Positions 11,870 to 22,816 of a DNA stretch of 64,000 nt are shown here, in pieces. Both the position numbers and the translations under genes were made by a program. Source of the DNA: Flaccisagitta enflata. Taxonomy: Eukaryota > Chaetognatha > Sagittoidea > Aphragmophora. The stretch lies in NCBI GenBank assembly GCA_965153355.1, contig OZ231127.1, positions 92,690,001 to 92,754,000 of the forward strand, given 5' to 3'. How positions within the stretch are numbered: position 1 is the first letter of the stretch; each line of letters starts with the position of its first letter. The notes under the pieces were generated by a model. It was not told the origin of the DNA. It did not search any database and saw nothing but the letters and a program-made list of their open reading frames with translations.

Positions 11870-12585
11870 CGGTTGGAGAGATTTACCTTTGGAAAAATCA
11901 ACAGACTAGCTAAGTGACAAAACTCCTTGCATATATTTGAGAATGCTTTTAAGATAGGGTGAGACCATGAAAAAAGTGATGGTGGGAAAATCCTGCGAAA
12001 TCCCATTGATAATGCTTATGTTTGACTGCTTATAAAAAGGTGGTTTTTTAAGGGATTGACATAAAATTGGTAACGGCTTGAAAGATCTTAAAAAGATCTT
12101 TCAAATGGGACCAATCTGGCATTTCTAGCTTTATTCTTTCAAAAGTTATGAGCAAAACAAGTGAAATCAAGAGAATGGAAGAAAAATTCAATGATCTGGA
12201 AAATCGTCCAAAATCTCCATAACATTGCTCATGTTTGACAGCTTATAACTTGGTTGTTTTTCAATGGATTTCAAAAAAATTGGTGACGGTTGGAAAGATC
12301 TTGAAAAGATCTTTTGAATGAGACCAATCTGGCATTTCTAACTTTAAGCGTTTAAAAGTTATAAGCAAAACAAGGGACATTGTTCAAAAGAGGGAAAGTT
12401 TCATGGCCTGTACCAACCACCCAGAAAAAAATGGGAATTTAAAAAAAGGCGCTCTTGGAATTATTTTGAAACCTTTTGACATGGATTATACATGGGCTGG
12501 ACCACCAGAAACCATGAAAAAAGTGGCAGTAATCCTAGTTTAAAGTTAGCGGTGGAGATCCAGAGCAGTGTAAGATTGACATTTG
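11870..12585 (-). repeat. Right arm of the large inverted repeat (partner 6043-6960)
   Basis: Near-complement of the left arm, read from the other side, but without the short insertion present there. The arms are separated by about 5 kb. Confidence 0.75.
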
Positions 12586-12848
12586 AAGACAGATGTCTTT
12601 GACGGACAGATTATTTGGCAGACACGTGGATGGACGGACACACTGATGGGCGGATGGAATAATGGACAGACAGATTGATAGGTGGATGGAAGTACTGGAA
12701 GGTGAATGGACGGACAAATTGACAGAGGGATTGCCGTTGAACGGATTAATGGGCCATGGAAAGACGGACGGATTAATTGACGAAAGGAAGAAGAGATACA
12801 TGGATGAACGAATCGACAGGCGGACGGACGGTTAGATGTTTGAATAAT

Positions 12849-13164
12849 CAGGGGTGTATAAAGTTGAGTATTCCCCCCCCCCCCACCGGGAGGGGGAATA
12901 AAATCAAAGAGTTTGGAGATGGGGAAGAAAATCAAAAGTTTGAAAAAAAGAAAAAAGAAAATTTTTTTGGTAGTACCAAAAGGTAAAATACAATTACTAC
13001 AACACAATTTAACACTATTTAAACCTAAAATATACTGTTTTATAACTTTGAGGGAAAGAAAATCAAAGATTTTGTAACGCAACGCAATACGTCGCGGGGA
13101 AGAAAATCAAAGGCAAGGGGGGGGGGGAATAAAATCAAAAGCCGCTCAACTATATACACCCCTG
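12849..13164. mobile_element. MITE-like element with CAGGGGTGTATA inverted ends
   Basis: The left end CAGGGGTGTATA and the right end TATACACCCCTG are inverted copies. The interior has repeated 'ggggaagaaaatcaaag' blocks and G/C homopolymers. No frame encodes a transposase. Confidence 0.7.
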
Positions 13165-13381
13165 CGTTTGATAGATTATTGTGTAAACGGGAAGACGGAC
13201 GCAGTGAAGTATGATGAGGTGTGTCACTGTAGTTCCTTGATCCTGGTCTGAAGGCTGGTGTTGATGAACTCTCGCGAGATCTCCCAACTTTCCATCAGAT
13301 TTTCCGAAAGTCACTTTTCCTTACATTCATTTAATCACTTGCGCAGTTAGGCAAATCATTTCTGTCTCAGATTCTGTAATC

Positions 13382-13551
<170 letters not shown>

Positions 13552-13652
13552 CTGTCTCTTTATCATCAATTGCTCGATTTCTAGGCAAATAACCTCATCA
13601 CTCAATTGATTCTTGCGTGACCTTGTGGATGCGTGAGATATAAAAGGAATCG

Positions 13653-13704
<52 letters not shown>

Positions 13705-13882
13705 GCCAGTGGCAGTTGCGCCACTGCACTGTGCGCCACTGTATAGGTGATAGAAGTGATATATGTTGCATGATGGAATGAAATGATTCCAAGATTGTAT
13801 AGCTAAACCATAGCATCAATCTTGGAATCATTTCATAGATTATGAAATACAACCCTAACATACATACCACTTTGATCTCCAG

Positions 13883-14058
13883 GCCTGTGAGCTGTTCAAC
13901 TTGTCGCAGTTAACTGGCTTTGTCCGTTTGCCTCACAATTATTGGTCATGTTTGGCTCAAGTGACAGTCATCAACGGCCTGCTTTCCTCTTCCAACTGGA
14001 TTTTGGCTGCTGTCTCCTTCGAAAGATTCTACTTCGTCTATTTCCCTGTCACAGCCAG
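13883..14058 (+). CDS. Receptor 1 exon: TM3 and second cytoplasmic loop
   Basis: 58 codons plus two bases, preceded by CTCCAG and followed by GTCAGT. Encodes the conserved TM3 cysteine (YWSCLAQ), SNWILAAVSFERF and PVTA. Exactly the same length (176 nt) as the matching receptor 2 exon. Confidence 0.88.
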
Positions 14059-14202
14059 GTCAGTCGAAGACTAGTCAAGTGGTTATACGTGTGAAATGAA
14101 CTCTGTCATTTGCGTGCTTCATGCTTGTGTGAACTAAATCCTAGGGTAATGTTGTTATTTGTTTTTAATGTTGTTTTAATGTTGTTTTATTGTTGTTGTT
14201 GC

Positions 14203-14266
<64 letters not shown>

Positions 14267-14311
14267 GCTGTCTATTGTTTTATGTTCTTGATATTGTTGT
14301 TTGTTTTTATT

Positions 14312-14376
<65 letters not shown>

Positions 14377-17300
14377 CTATTGTTTTAGGTTCTTGATATT
14401 GTTGTTTGTTTTTATTATTGTTGTTTGCTCTTAATATTCTTGTTCTTGATAGATTTCTTGTTCTTGATATTGTTGTTTGTTCTTAATGCTGATGGTCGGA
14501 AAGTGGGGAGGGGGGGGGTACTTGAAAGTGGTTCAGGTATAAACGTTGGCTTGTCAAACTCCATTTTAAAAATATTGAAAAAAAAAAAAACCCACTATGT
14601 TGGAAAATGCTATTTGATCATCGTGCAATATTACCATTTACAGATACATCTGTACAGTGACCAAGGCATTGGTGATCACCATCTGTGTGGTCATCGTCAG
14701 TTTTTTGTTGCGACTCACAAATGTATAAAATCGTTCTCTTACTATTACAGATATATCTGCACTGTGACCAAGGCATTGGTGATAACCATCTGTGTGGTCA
14801 TGGTCAGTATTTTTTTTGGACTCACAAATATATAAAACTGTTCATTTACTATTACAGATACATCTGCACTGTGACCAAGGCGTTGGTGATAACCATCTGT
14901 GTGGTCATGGTCAGTATTTTGTTTGGACTCACAAATGTATAAAACTGTTCTCTTACTATTACAGATACATCTGCACTGTGACCAAGGCGTTGGTGATAAC
15001 CATCTGTGTGGTCATCGTCAGTTTTTTGTTTGGACTCACAAATGCATAAAACTGTTCTCTTACTATAACAGATACATCTGCACTGTGACCAAGGCGTTGG
15101 TGATAACCATCTGTGTGGTCATCGTCAGTTTTTTGTTGCGACTCACGAATATTCCCGCTGTCACACTCCATCCAAACTCGTCTCATTTTTGCACCACAAA
15201 TCCGGACAAGTTTTCTCAAGTGATTCAACCTCTCTTGGAAGCCCTCTTGATAACCAGTGAGTATCGGCTAATATCGAAGAGTGAGTAATATATCATATTT
15301 CACAGCCATCAAACAAGCTCAGTAATACATGATAATGATTCGCTGGTAGACGTAGGCGGAACTCGGAAGTTGTGTGCAATCGAAGGAAGCAGATTGCAAG
15401 CTGCAAGGTAGAAATCTCATCAACATTTCTCCTCAGCTCAGACATGCCCACAATCATTAGCTTAGATTGCAAGAGGACACATTTGCGTAATCGTCATCAG
15501 TATCTTTTGCTGCCTTTCTCTCCAACGCCATTACCGCGGTTCACGGGCCAGGAAACAACATTGAGGCATCATTAGTATGATCTTTAGTCGCGGACTCGCG
15601 ACACTAAAGTAGGCTTTTTTGGTCCGTCCATTCGCTCTTCAGTCCGTCCATCCAAAAACACTAAGATCCGCATCATTACCCCCCCCCCTCCCCTCAGTAG
15701 GCAACACCTTTTACACGGATCAACTAATTGTTCTGTCTTTTGATCTTTCTTTTGATCCGTCTATCAGTCTATCAGTCAGCCTATTGCATATCGCTAATCT
15801 GTTTTTACGGAGTTTGCGGGCGGTCATTGCAGTAAGGCTGCTGCGCAGATGCTTGATCAGCTTAATTCATCCCCCATGCAGTCGATCGTATTGAATGGCG
15901 AGCAATTTTTGCATTACTGCCTCTGCTCAACTGTATGGGACTAATAGAGTTGTCCTAGTTTATCATCATTGTCATTGTTACGGTCATTGACTCATTGTCA
16001 TTGTCATTGTCTACAATGCTCTATTACAGTTTTCCCTGCAACCACTTTCACGACTTGCCATAGACGACAGTAAGGACTTACTGTCCTTTCTTTATCCATG
16101 CAGTCATTTCTTTCTTTGCAGTCTTTTATGATCCCTTTATCACGGCTTTGCGCTTGCCAGCGACAATATCTTGGTCGTCGTTATCATTTCTAGGTCATTA
16201 TCACCTCTTGTCAGCGATAAAATTGTTTTCATTTTTATCACTTTGTGATGATTGTTATCAGTTTCTTTTCAGTCCTTCCTGCTAGCTGCTACTTTTATCA
16301 CGACTTGCAACAACATTCTTTTGTCATTGTTATCACTGTTTTTTTTTTTCAGTCCTCCCTGCTATCATCATCACGGCTTGCAACACAATGATTGCTGTCA
16401 AAATCCAACAGAAGAGAAAGCTCATGAAACCGAACAAATCCGCCATCGAAACGGGAACCAAAGGTAGGACAGAGATGTGAAAAAAGAATGCCAGCCGGGC
16501 ACGCCATCAGCAAAATCAGCATGCCCAACAGTAGAACAGAGTGCCTCGGGCACGCAGGCGCGCTATAAATAAGGGCCGGGCAGTGGGCATGACAGACGGA
16601 CATACCATCAGACAAACAGACCCTCTTACAGAGATGTTAGGAACTTAGGATACATCTAAGCAAAAAAGAAAGGAAGATGGAGAAAAACGTGAAAGCGAGA
16701 AAAGGACAGTAAATCTGAAGAAAGTTGGGCATAAAACTGCATAAAAGATTCAAGGAAGGAATTTGGTCCCTCCTCATAAAAGAAAAGTTGGATGATCCTT
16801 TTTCCCCGCTTTTGTTTTTGCAAAATACAAATGAAAGAAGAATGTTTTCATTTAAATTTACGGTTTTATACCATGTACTGATATACAGTCGTACAGGGTC
16901 ATCCACCTGAGTTGTCGGATTCTGTTAAGCTTTTACTCTCTAATGCCAAGAGATATGGATTTGAAATTGATCAAGTCTTAAAGAATATAGATTGACATTT
17001 TTTGTATAAAAATTTCAGCCATTTTGGTCAAGTAGTTTGTCTTTAACATGGATTTTAACAAAAAGCTTTCATTTCAAGACTGAGCAGATTTTCTAGGAAT
17101 TGTGCAAGTTAACACCCCAATCAGTTTTTGAATTTTTTTAGTAATCAATCTAAAACAGGCTTGAATCAGTGATGATATTAAAGTATTTCAATATGTTTGT
17201 CGGTTTATCTTCCATTTGAGATTTATTTTCTCTCTATGGCGTGAATAGTAAAAAAAAATGAACATGAATGCAAGCAGAGTTCTGAATTTCTGATGGACAA

Positions 17301-20300
17301 TCTGTAAAATTGTAAAATACTTGTGTTACTTCAAATTTATGTAAAAGACAAACTACTTGACCAAAATAGCTGAAATTTTTACACAAAAAATGTCAATCTA
17401 TACTCTTTAAGACGTGATCAATTTCAAATCTATGTCTCTTGGCATCTGAGAGTAAAAGCTTAACAGAATCCGACAACTCAGGTGGATGACCCTGTACCCC
17501 GCCATAATGTATGTCAAAGAAACAATACATCATTTCTGTATCGAAAGATCTCTGATGCAATGATATTACACAACCTTTTTGGTCACCTGCTACGCGACTC
17601 TACACCCTGCTTTGTCCATCCACCTGTCAGTCGGTCCGTTGGTCAGTCGGTCGGTTAGTTGGTCGGTTGATTGGTTCATCTCAGTCTTTCTATGTCTTTG
17701 TGGTCTTTGCGGTCTTTGGCCCTGCTGCTCCTGCCCAACCACTCTAGTAGCCTCAAATCCAGCCCCTGCTCACCTGCTTACGACTGGGGAAACCATGTAT
17801 CCGGCCTTGTTTTCTTTTTAAGACATTTCTACTCATTGCCACAAAATTCAAATTAAGGGTAAATTTTTCTTTACTTTTGGATCTGTTCTATTGAAGTGTG
17901 CACTCTTGGCAATGGGCATAGAAGCTCTTGTATACCCTTGTATGAGGAGCGCCCAAGAAAGGCACGGTTACCGGCAATAAACAAAATACATATCATCTAT
18001 TCCTCTTTTATCCCTATTTCCTAAAAATGTATTTCATTTAAAAAAAAAGTTGTTTACCGGAAACGCATTGTTGAATTCCGGGTGAGCCGCGTTCAGCGCC
18101 AAGGTATGGTTTTGACACACCGTCTCGTGGAAGAGTGAGTGAAGTGAGCGCAGTGAGCGAGTATGTCTTTAAACAGATGAGTGAGCGAGAAGGTTTGCCA
18201 CAATTGAAAAGTAAAAGAGTAGCGAAGAAGGCCAACTTTTCGTAACCTTGTATCACAACAATGACAGAAAGACCAACAAACGAATCGACCCATAACTGGC
18301 TTACATGGAGTTGAGGCTAGACAATTCATCTGTCTGTTGTCTCTTGTAAAAAGCCCAATTTGTCATCTCATTTTTTTTTCATTTCTTAGTATCTAGAAAC
18401 GAGATATTTTAGTTGTATTGTGGTTTCTTGGCAGCAGAATTTGATAAACTATTGACTATTTATGCTGCAAAAATTAGGAAAAAAAACTTAATTGAGAGAT
18501 TCTTTCAGTTCTCATCGGTTCACTTTTTAACATCCAGTTTTTTTTGTTAAACAATAAAGAAAAAACATGATATATTCAATCAAATATCTCCGCCTTGAAT
18601 CGACATGTTCACAAATTTTTAGATTGAGTGAAACCACCATGATTGTTCTTTGTGTTTGTCAATTTCACCACAATTGTTTTTTTTTTTTTGTGTTTAACAG
18701 TTTCCTTTCTTGCACAATTGAAAATGTTCTTTGTTCACCTTTACCGTATGATTTTTCTCAACTGCAACAAAAGATGAGGACATAACGCAAAAACTAGAAG
18801 AGCTAGCCAAATTCTGAAAGAAGCTCCTGAAAGATGAGAGTTTCCAGTTTTTGTTGGGAAATTCCAGAAACTCATTCTTTAAATTTGTTCTTATTTAGAA
18901 ATTTTGAATTGAAGGGCATATTCTGCAAAAAAGGCGATTTTATTATGACGTTAGTTGAATTGCCTTTCCTTTGAATGCTCTTATTCTTAAACCGTTTGAG
19001 CTACTGATCCCTGATTGGTCTTTAATGAATGATATTTTGATGTAGTTTAAGAAGGAAAAGAGAGAAAGAGATATTTTCAAAGAGATATAATGGCAGGCAT
19101 AAATGTTTAGTTATTCTCAGGAAATTCTTTTTGCAGAATTGACTTTCAGTTCACCAAATGCATTCAAGACCTAAAATAAGCATGTCTGTCGAGTTTTAAC
19201 CAAAAACTACTTCAAAATATCTTTCATTTGAGACCAATCTGGCATCTGTAACACAAATCGTTTAGAAATGAAAGCAATTTGAAGAAAAACAGTTCAACCA
19301 AAATCTCTACAATTTTCCTTTATTTTTAACTTTGCAGAATTTCATTAACAATGGCACAAGTATCAGGAAGATCATATTTTTTTCCAGAAAATCCTTAGAA
19401 TCTTTCAGCAATAAACTGCAAACTCCCCTCTTCCAGGGGCTTCTTTCAGAATTTAGCGAGCTCATCTAGTTTTTGCGTAATGTCCACATCTTTTGTTGCA
19501 GTTGAGAAAAATCATACTGTTTTAAAAAAAAAGTTTCATCCTATCCTTTCTGTCAGCTAATGACAATATCTTATTAGTGATATTATTCCCACCTGAAGAG
19601 GTTCCCTAATAAATAAAGCTCCAACGACCATTTGGTCCTATTTACAAGATTTGTTGAGATTCTTATCAACCTTACATCTTTTTTAACAGCTTCCTCAAAT
19701 GGTGAATCGAATCGTGACGCGCGCGATCAAAAAGTGATACTCATGTTGCTCATGGTCTCCCTCTCCTTCATCGTCTTGTGCTTGCCCAACAGCATTTTCC
19801 ATATCATCTTTCTTAGGTAAGAAAACGTGAGTTTATCATACAGCATATCTCACGCCATTTTCCAGAGTCAGTCAGGTTGACTCTCAGTTTCCTTCATCGT
19901 CTTGTGCTTGCCCAACAGCATTCTCCATATCATTTTTCTTAGGTAAGAAAACATGTGCCCACGACGCGACATCAAGCATAGTCCTATGTGCATATCTTAC
20001 AGCATTCTTTACACCATTTTCCACCATTTTGTCAGTTGGTCAGTCAGTCAAATGGTCCGTTGGTCCATCCATCTGTCACAGAGTTCCTGCCAACCCGTCT
20101 GCGACTGGGGGGGTGTATAGTGTATACGGCCTTGTTCTACATTCGTCCATGAGATGAATGGTTCTTCTTATACAAATGGAGAAACTAGTTGAGCTACCGG
20201 GATGCTACTAGCCGACATCAAAGTAACTAAAATAATGTCTATGTCTGTTTCCATCCTTTTCTATCTTCCAGCGGGGTTCGCTCATTTGGCCTCTTCTACT

Positions 20301-20645
20301 GCCGAATCATAGCCCTGCTCATGTCCAAATTGAATAATTCCATCAACTTTTTCGTCTACGTCATGAGTTCATCTGATTTCCGTCGAGAACTTCTCCAAGG
20401 TGTCACCAGAGTCTGTCCTAGATGTAAGTGAGAGGCTGAGAAAAAAAAAGATCATCGCCTGAGCAGAAACGGAAGAACATCAGAATTTGACCAAGTAACT
20501 ATTTGATATGCAATTGAATGTTGTTTATGTTGTCTTTGTTTTCTAATCGTATTTTTTTTTTCATAACTTCTTTTAACCTGGGGATAATCCGGAATATCTT
20601 TTCTCTATATTTCTAGGTGAGTTTCACAATCAGGGGTTCAAATGA
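13883..20645 (+). CDS. Receptor 1: rhodopsin-class 7TM receptor, partial (TM3 to C-terminus)
   Basis: Probable neuropeptide-type G-protein-coupled receptor of the plasma membrane. Exons: 13883-14058, 15072-15256, 16353-16463, 19690-19816, 20272-20423 and possibly 20617-20645. The frame stays open across every junction (phases 2,1,1,2,1). The encoded ~259 residues contain TM3 ending in ERF in place of the usual DRY, TM4-TM5, a basic third cytoplasmic loop, TM6 with C-L-P-N, and TM7 with N-S-I-N-F-F-V-Y in place of NPxxY. Every exon aligns with a receptor 2 exon. TM1-TM2 were not found and probably lie upstream. The end is uncertain: reading through exon 5 stops at 20429-20431, whereas splicing to 20617 adds nine residues. 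The ligand cannot be told from sequence. Confidence 0.85.
14170..14475. repeat. (TTG)n microsatellites
   Basis: Two long TTG tracts (about 14188-14271 and 14313-14378) flank a duplicated 'tctattgttttatgttcttgatattg' segment. They lie in the intron of receptor 1. Confidence 0.9.
14644..15071 (+). pseudogene. Four extra tandem copies of the 5' part of the TM4 exon, with splice acceptor (107-bp unit)
   Basis: Exon-like starts after ACAG occur at 14644, 14751, 14858, 14965 and 15072, exactly 107 bp apart. Each unit carries about 75 bp of the TM4 exon and about 30 bp of pyrimidine-rich intron ending in ACAG. Only the last copy (15072) continues into the full exon. In the other four the frame hits TAA soon after L-T-N. 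Copies 1 and 3 contain a weak possible donor (GTATAA) there. They may be splice decoys, alternative exons or an inert minisatellite born from an exon edge. Confidence 0.85.
15072..15256 (+). CDS. Receptor 1 exon: TM4, second extracellular loop, start of TM5
   Basis: Starts after ATAACAG and ends before GTGAGT. Encodes YICTVTKALV...RLTN, a loop with FCTTNPDKF, and PLLEALLIT. Its 185 nt equals the sum of receptor 2 exons 4 (94) and 5 (91), so receptor 2 has an extra intron here. Confidence 0.88.
15584..15660 (-). mobile_element. Truncated helentron-like element in a receptor 1 intron
   Basis: Hairpin end TTTAGTCGCGGACTCGCGAC followed by a short GTCC run; the other end is missing. Confidence 0.5.
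16024..16352 (+). pseudogene. Degenerate copies of the TM5 exon acceptor edge
   Basis: Before the true exon start (16353) there are three exon-like starts after CAG at 16030, 16122 and 16273. Each is followed by a decayed form of 'tcctccctgct...atcacggcttgcaaca'. None keeps an open frame matching the receptor. They look like older relatives of the 107-bp array in the previous intron. Confidence 0.6.
16353..16463 (+). CDS. Receptor 1 exon: end of TM5 and third cytoplasmic loop
   Basis: Starts after TTTTTTCAG and ends before GTAGGA. Encodes LPAIIITACNTMIAVKI followed by a basic stretch (QQKRKLMKPNK). It is 33 nt longer than the receptor 2 equivalent, so the cytoplasmic loop is 11 residues longer. 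Confidence 0.87.
16894..17494. mobile_element. MITE with ~165-bp inverted repeats and TA target duplication
   Basis: The ends CAGGGTCATCCACCTGAG and CTCAGGTGGATGACCCTG are inverted copies. Arms 16894-17058 and 17330-17494 match almost throughout. The element is flanked by TA on both sides (16892-16893 and 17495-17496). TA duplication and short non-coding length suggest a Tc1/mariner-type non-autonomous element (inference). It sits in a receptor 1 intron. Confidence 0.82.
17580..17812 (-). mobile_element. Helentron-like short element
   Basis: 'ctgctacgcgactctacaccctgctttgtcc', a GTCG/GTTG run, then 'gcgactggggaaaccatg' and TATCCGGCCTTGTT. It belongs to the subfamily with 'cacgcgactctacaccccgc' near the hairpin end. 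Confidence 0.65.
18735..19525. mobile_element. Foldback element with inverted arms
   Basis: The sequence at 18740-18870 ('ttctcaactgcaacaaaagatg', 'cgcaaaaactagaagagct', 'ttctgaaagaagctcctg') returns as its complement at 19395-19520. The centre carries the 'gaccaatctggcat' core shared with 6240, 12100 and 12320. Confidence 0.65.
19690..19816 (+). CDS. Receptor 1 exon: TM6
   Basis: Starts after TTTAACAG and ends before GTAAGA. Encodes RDQKVILMLLMVSLSFIVLC then LPNSIFHIIF. Matches receptor 2 exon 7 (QKVYWMLAMTSVCFIVLC), with seven more residues at its start. Confidence 0.9.
19881..19960 (+). pseudogene. Extra copy of the 3' edge of the TM6 exon with splice donor
   Basis: 'ccttcatcgtcttgtgcttg' through 'catttttcttag' and GTAAGAAAAC repeats the last ~55 bp of the preceding exon and its donor, about 126 bp downstream. 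It provides a second GTAAG donor in the same intron. Confidence 0.75.
20024..20137 (-). mobile_element. Decayed helentron-like element
   Basis: GTC(A/C)-type run followed by 'gtctgcgactgggg' and 'gtatacggccttgtt'; the hairpin end is gone. Confidence 0.45.
20272..20423 (+). CDS. Receptor 1 exon: TM7 and start of C-tail
   Basis: Starts after CTTCCAG. Encodes SGVRSFGLFYCRIIALLMSK, LNNSINFFVYVMSSSDFRRE and a tail rich in R and C. It ends either at an in-frame TGA (20429-20431) or at GTAAGT after 20423. Confidence 0.9.
20617..20645 (+). CDS. Possible last exon of receptor 1 (nine residues)
   Basis: Follows TATTTCTAG and continues the frame from 20423 as C-E-F-H-N-Q-G-F-K then TGA. The alternative is the read-through stop at 20429-20431. 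Confidence 0.3.
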
Positions 20646-21954
20646 TGCAACGGTGAGGGTATAGATTATAACATTGGAAAAAAAATCATGTAAAAAATCA
20701 GTTGATTTTTATTCACTATCATTGTAATATGATAAAGTAACAATTAATTTTCAAAAGATCCTTAGACGAGATCTTCTAAATGACAGTTGAGGAGGGGTTA
20801 AAACTAAATACAAACATTGTTTATTTCAATTGTGAAGAAGTATTATAAGACTTTTATATAAGTTGTCTATGATTTATAGCTCAAGCGGTTTAGATGTCAG
20901 GGTAGTTTTAAATATAAAACAGCCAGATCAATTGATGCTATGATTTTGACTGATGGACAATTCTAAAAAAAGAGGGAAAATTAAATCTACTCTCAAAAAT
21001 ATGTGCATGTACTTTAACCATTATTCTTCATATATGACTGCTTGTATACTAATTAAGTTTATTTTTATTTTGTAAAATTCTGCTCTTTTCATAAATTAGA
21101 AATACCAATTGTAACTAATTAATTCATAGAATTCTTATAGAACCCCTGGAATTGAAACTGACCCCATTAAACATCATCAATGTTGCAATCAGTCTGTGGT
21201 TCAGTGTAGTCACACCCCGCTCTAACAGACCCACAAGCCATCTCTGACAGATATGAAGCCTTAGTCCCTTGATATCGTTCTCTCTTCTTTTTTGGGGCAG
21301 CATCAAAAATTCGCCTTTAACAAATTAATTTAGTGGGTCTCTTGACATCTGTTACATCTGTTACATCGGGGTTCAACATAACTTGCAAGCACGGCTTCTT
21401 AGGTGAATCAATCAGCCAACTTGACACATATTTTGAGATTTCATTGCCCCCTGGTCTTGCAAAACAACAAACATCTATTCCTAAGGCAAAACTGCAGCTT
21501 CCATTTCTGGCCGTTTTCAGGAACCCGTGGGCAGAACTATGTCAGAATTATGACAGAATTATGTCTACAAATACGTTCAACTGATGTTATGCTATTTTAT
21601 AGTAATTTGAGTAATTCAATTGACTAAATGTTGATTCCAAATTTTTTTTAGTTGCAGACACGCAACTCTATTCATTGGTCCGACCTTCATGAATGAGTCA
21701 AAAAGTGAAAAATGAGCATTCTAGATATTTCATTTCTATATTTGTTTGTGGGGGTAAAGTGGGGGTTGGACGCCTCTGCCTGACCATCAGCCACAATATT
21801 GTGACCCCGCATCATTTCTTCTAGCATAATCTAGAAGTTTATACAGCTCCCTGCATATCCTTAGTTTCTTATGCCTCAAATTGGTTATAAAACTGTGTGA
21901 CAGAGTGTGGCCATCATTCTTCTGTCCGCGGAATCCCGAAAGCTGCCTACGTCG
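20646..21954. other. Gene-free AT-rich stretch with a helentron fragment
   Basis: No exon-like frame seen. A hairpin end (TTTAGTTGCAGACACGCAAC) lies at about 21649-21700. Confidence 0.5.
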
Positions 21955-22140
21955 CGGTGCACACGAGCAGCAAATTTGGAAACTCATTTTGCGTGAAATT
22001 CTTAATACTTCTTTGAATGCAAAATTTTGCATTTCTAAGAACATGGTTTTTTTCTCGTATGAGTTTAGAATAGGGCCATGCCTTTAGAAATGCAAATTTT
22101 TGCAATCAGAGACAGATTAAGAATTTCACCCAAAATAAAT
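21955..22140. repeat. Palindromic MITE, copy 1 (second copy 55100-55285)
   Basis: Near-perfect inverted arms built from 'gaaattcttaat', 'tttgaatgcaaaattttgcatttctaag' and 'aacatgg'. The copy near 55.2 kb has the same arms and flanking 'gcaaatttggaaa' in reversed order. Confidence 0.7.
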
Positions 22141-22816
22141 TAAGGAATTCTCTTTAAAATTCCAGATTTTTTCTCTAGTTCTTTTTTTTTTTTACACTGA
22201 TTTTGTACATAAAAATGATTGTCAATGCAAATGAATTGATAATATGCACTGAAAATCTAATTTCTTTATAGAAAATTGTGAATAAATAACTTTGAAACTT
22301 TTTTAAGAGATGACTTGACCATGAAAATTGCCCCTTCGTGTGCACCATGACCTACTACAATTACTGTATGATGAGTTTTTTATGGCTATAATTCTACAAA
22401 AACATGCTGGACTCAAGATTTTACCATAATAGTGCAACACTTTAGTTGATCCTAGCATGGCGTACCTTGATTCTTTTCATATCTAAGCTCTCATTTTCTT
22501 GCTCTTTTTAACAACCTCTTGGCAAAATTCCTGAATCAGATTATGATCCTGAACACTTTCTGAATTTTCATATTCAGTGTTGCATTGCGTCAAAAATAAT
22601 CATCAACGAAAATTGGGAGCTACAACTTACGCTCAACCGACTCAAAATGAAGAAATTACATGTAAGACTTGGATTGTGATCACTTGGGACCCGTGGGTGA
22701 AATCCTATAAGCTGCTACGTCTGTATGTTTGTCTAAAAAGTGGTTCATCTAAATCACTTTTGGGTTTGTTTTTGATTTACTGATGTTGCTCAATAATCAC
22801 AAAATATTCTGCATGA

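Noticed and set aside
13220-13310. Minus-strand exon encoding ESWEISREFINTSLQTRIKE
   Set aside because: Open only ~25 codons before a stop, with no convincing acceptor and no family recognised. It could still be a terminal exon of an unseen gene.
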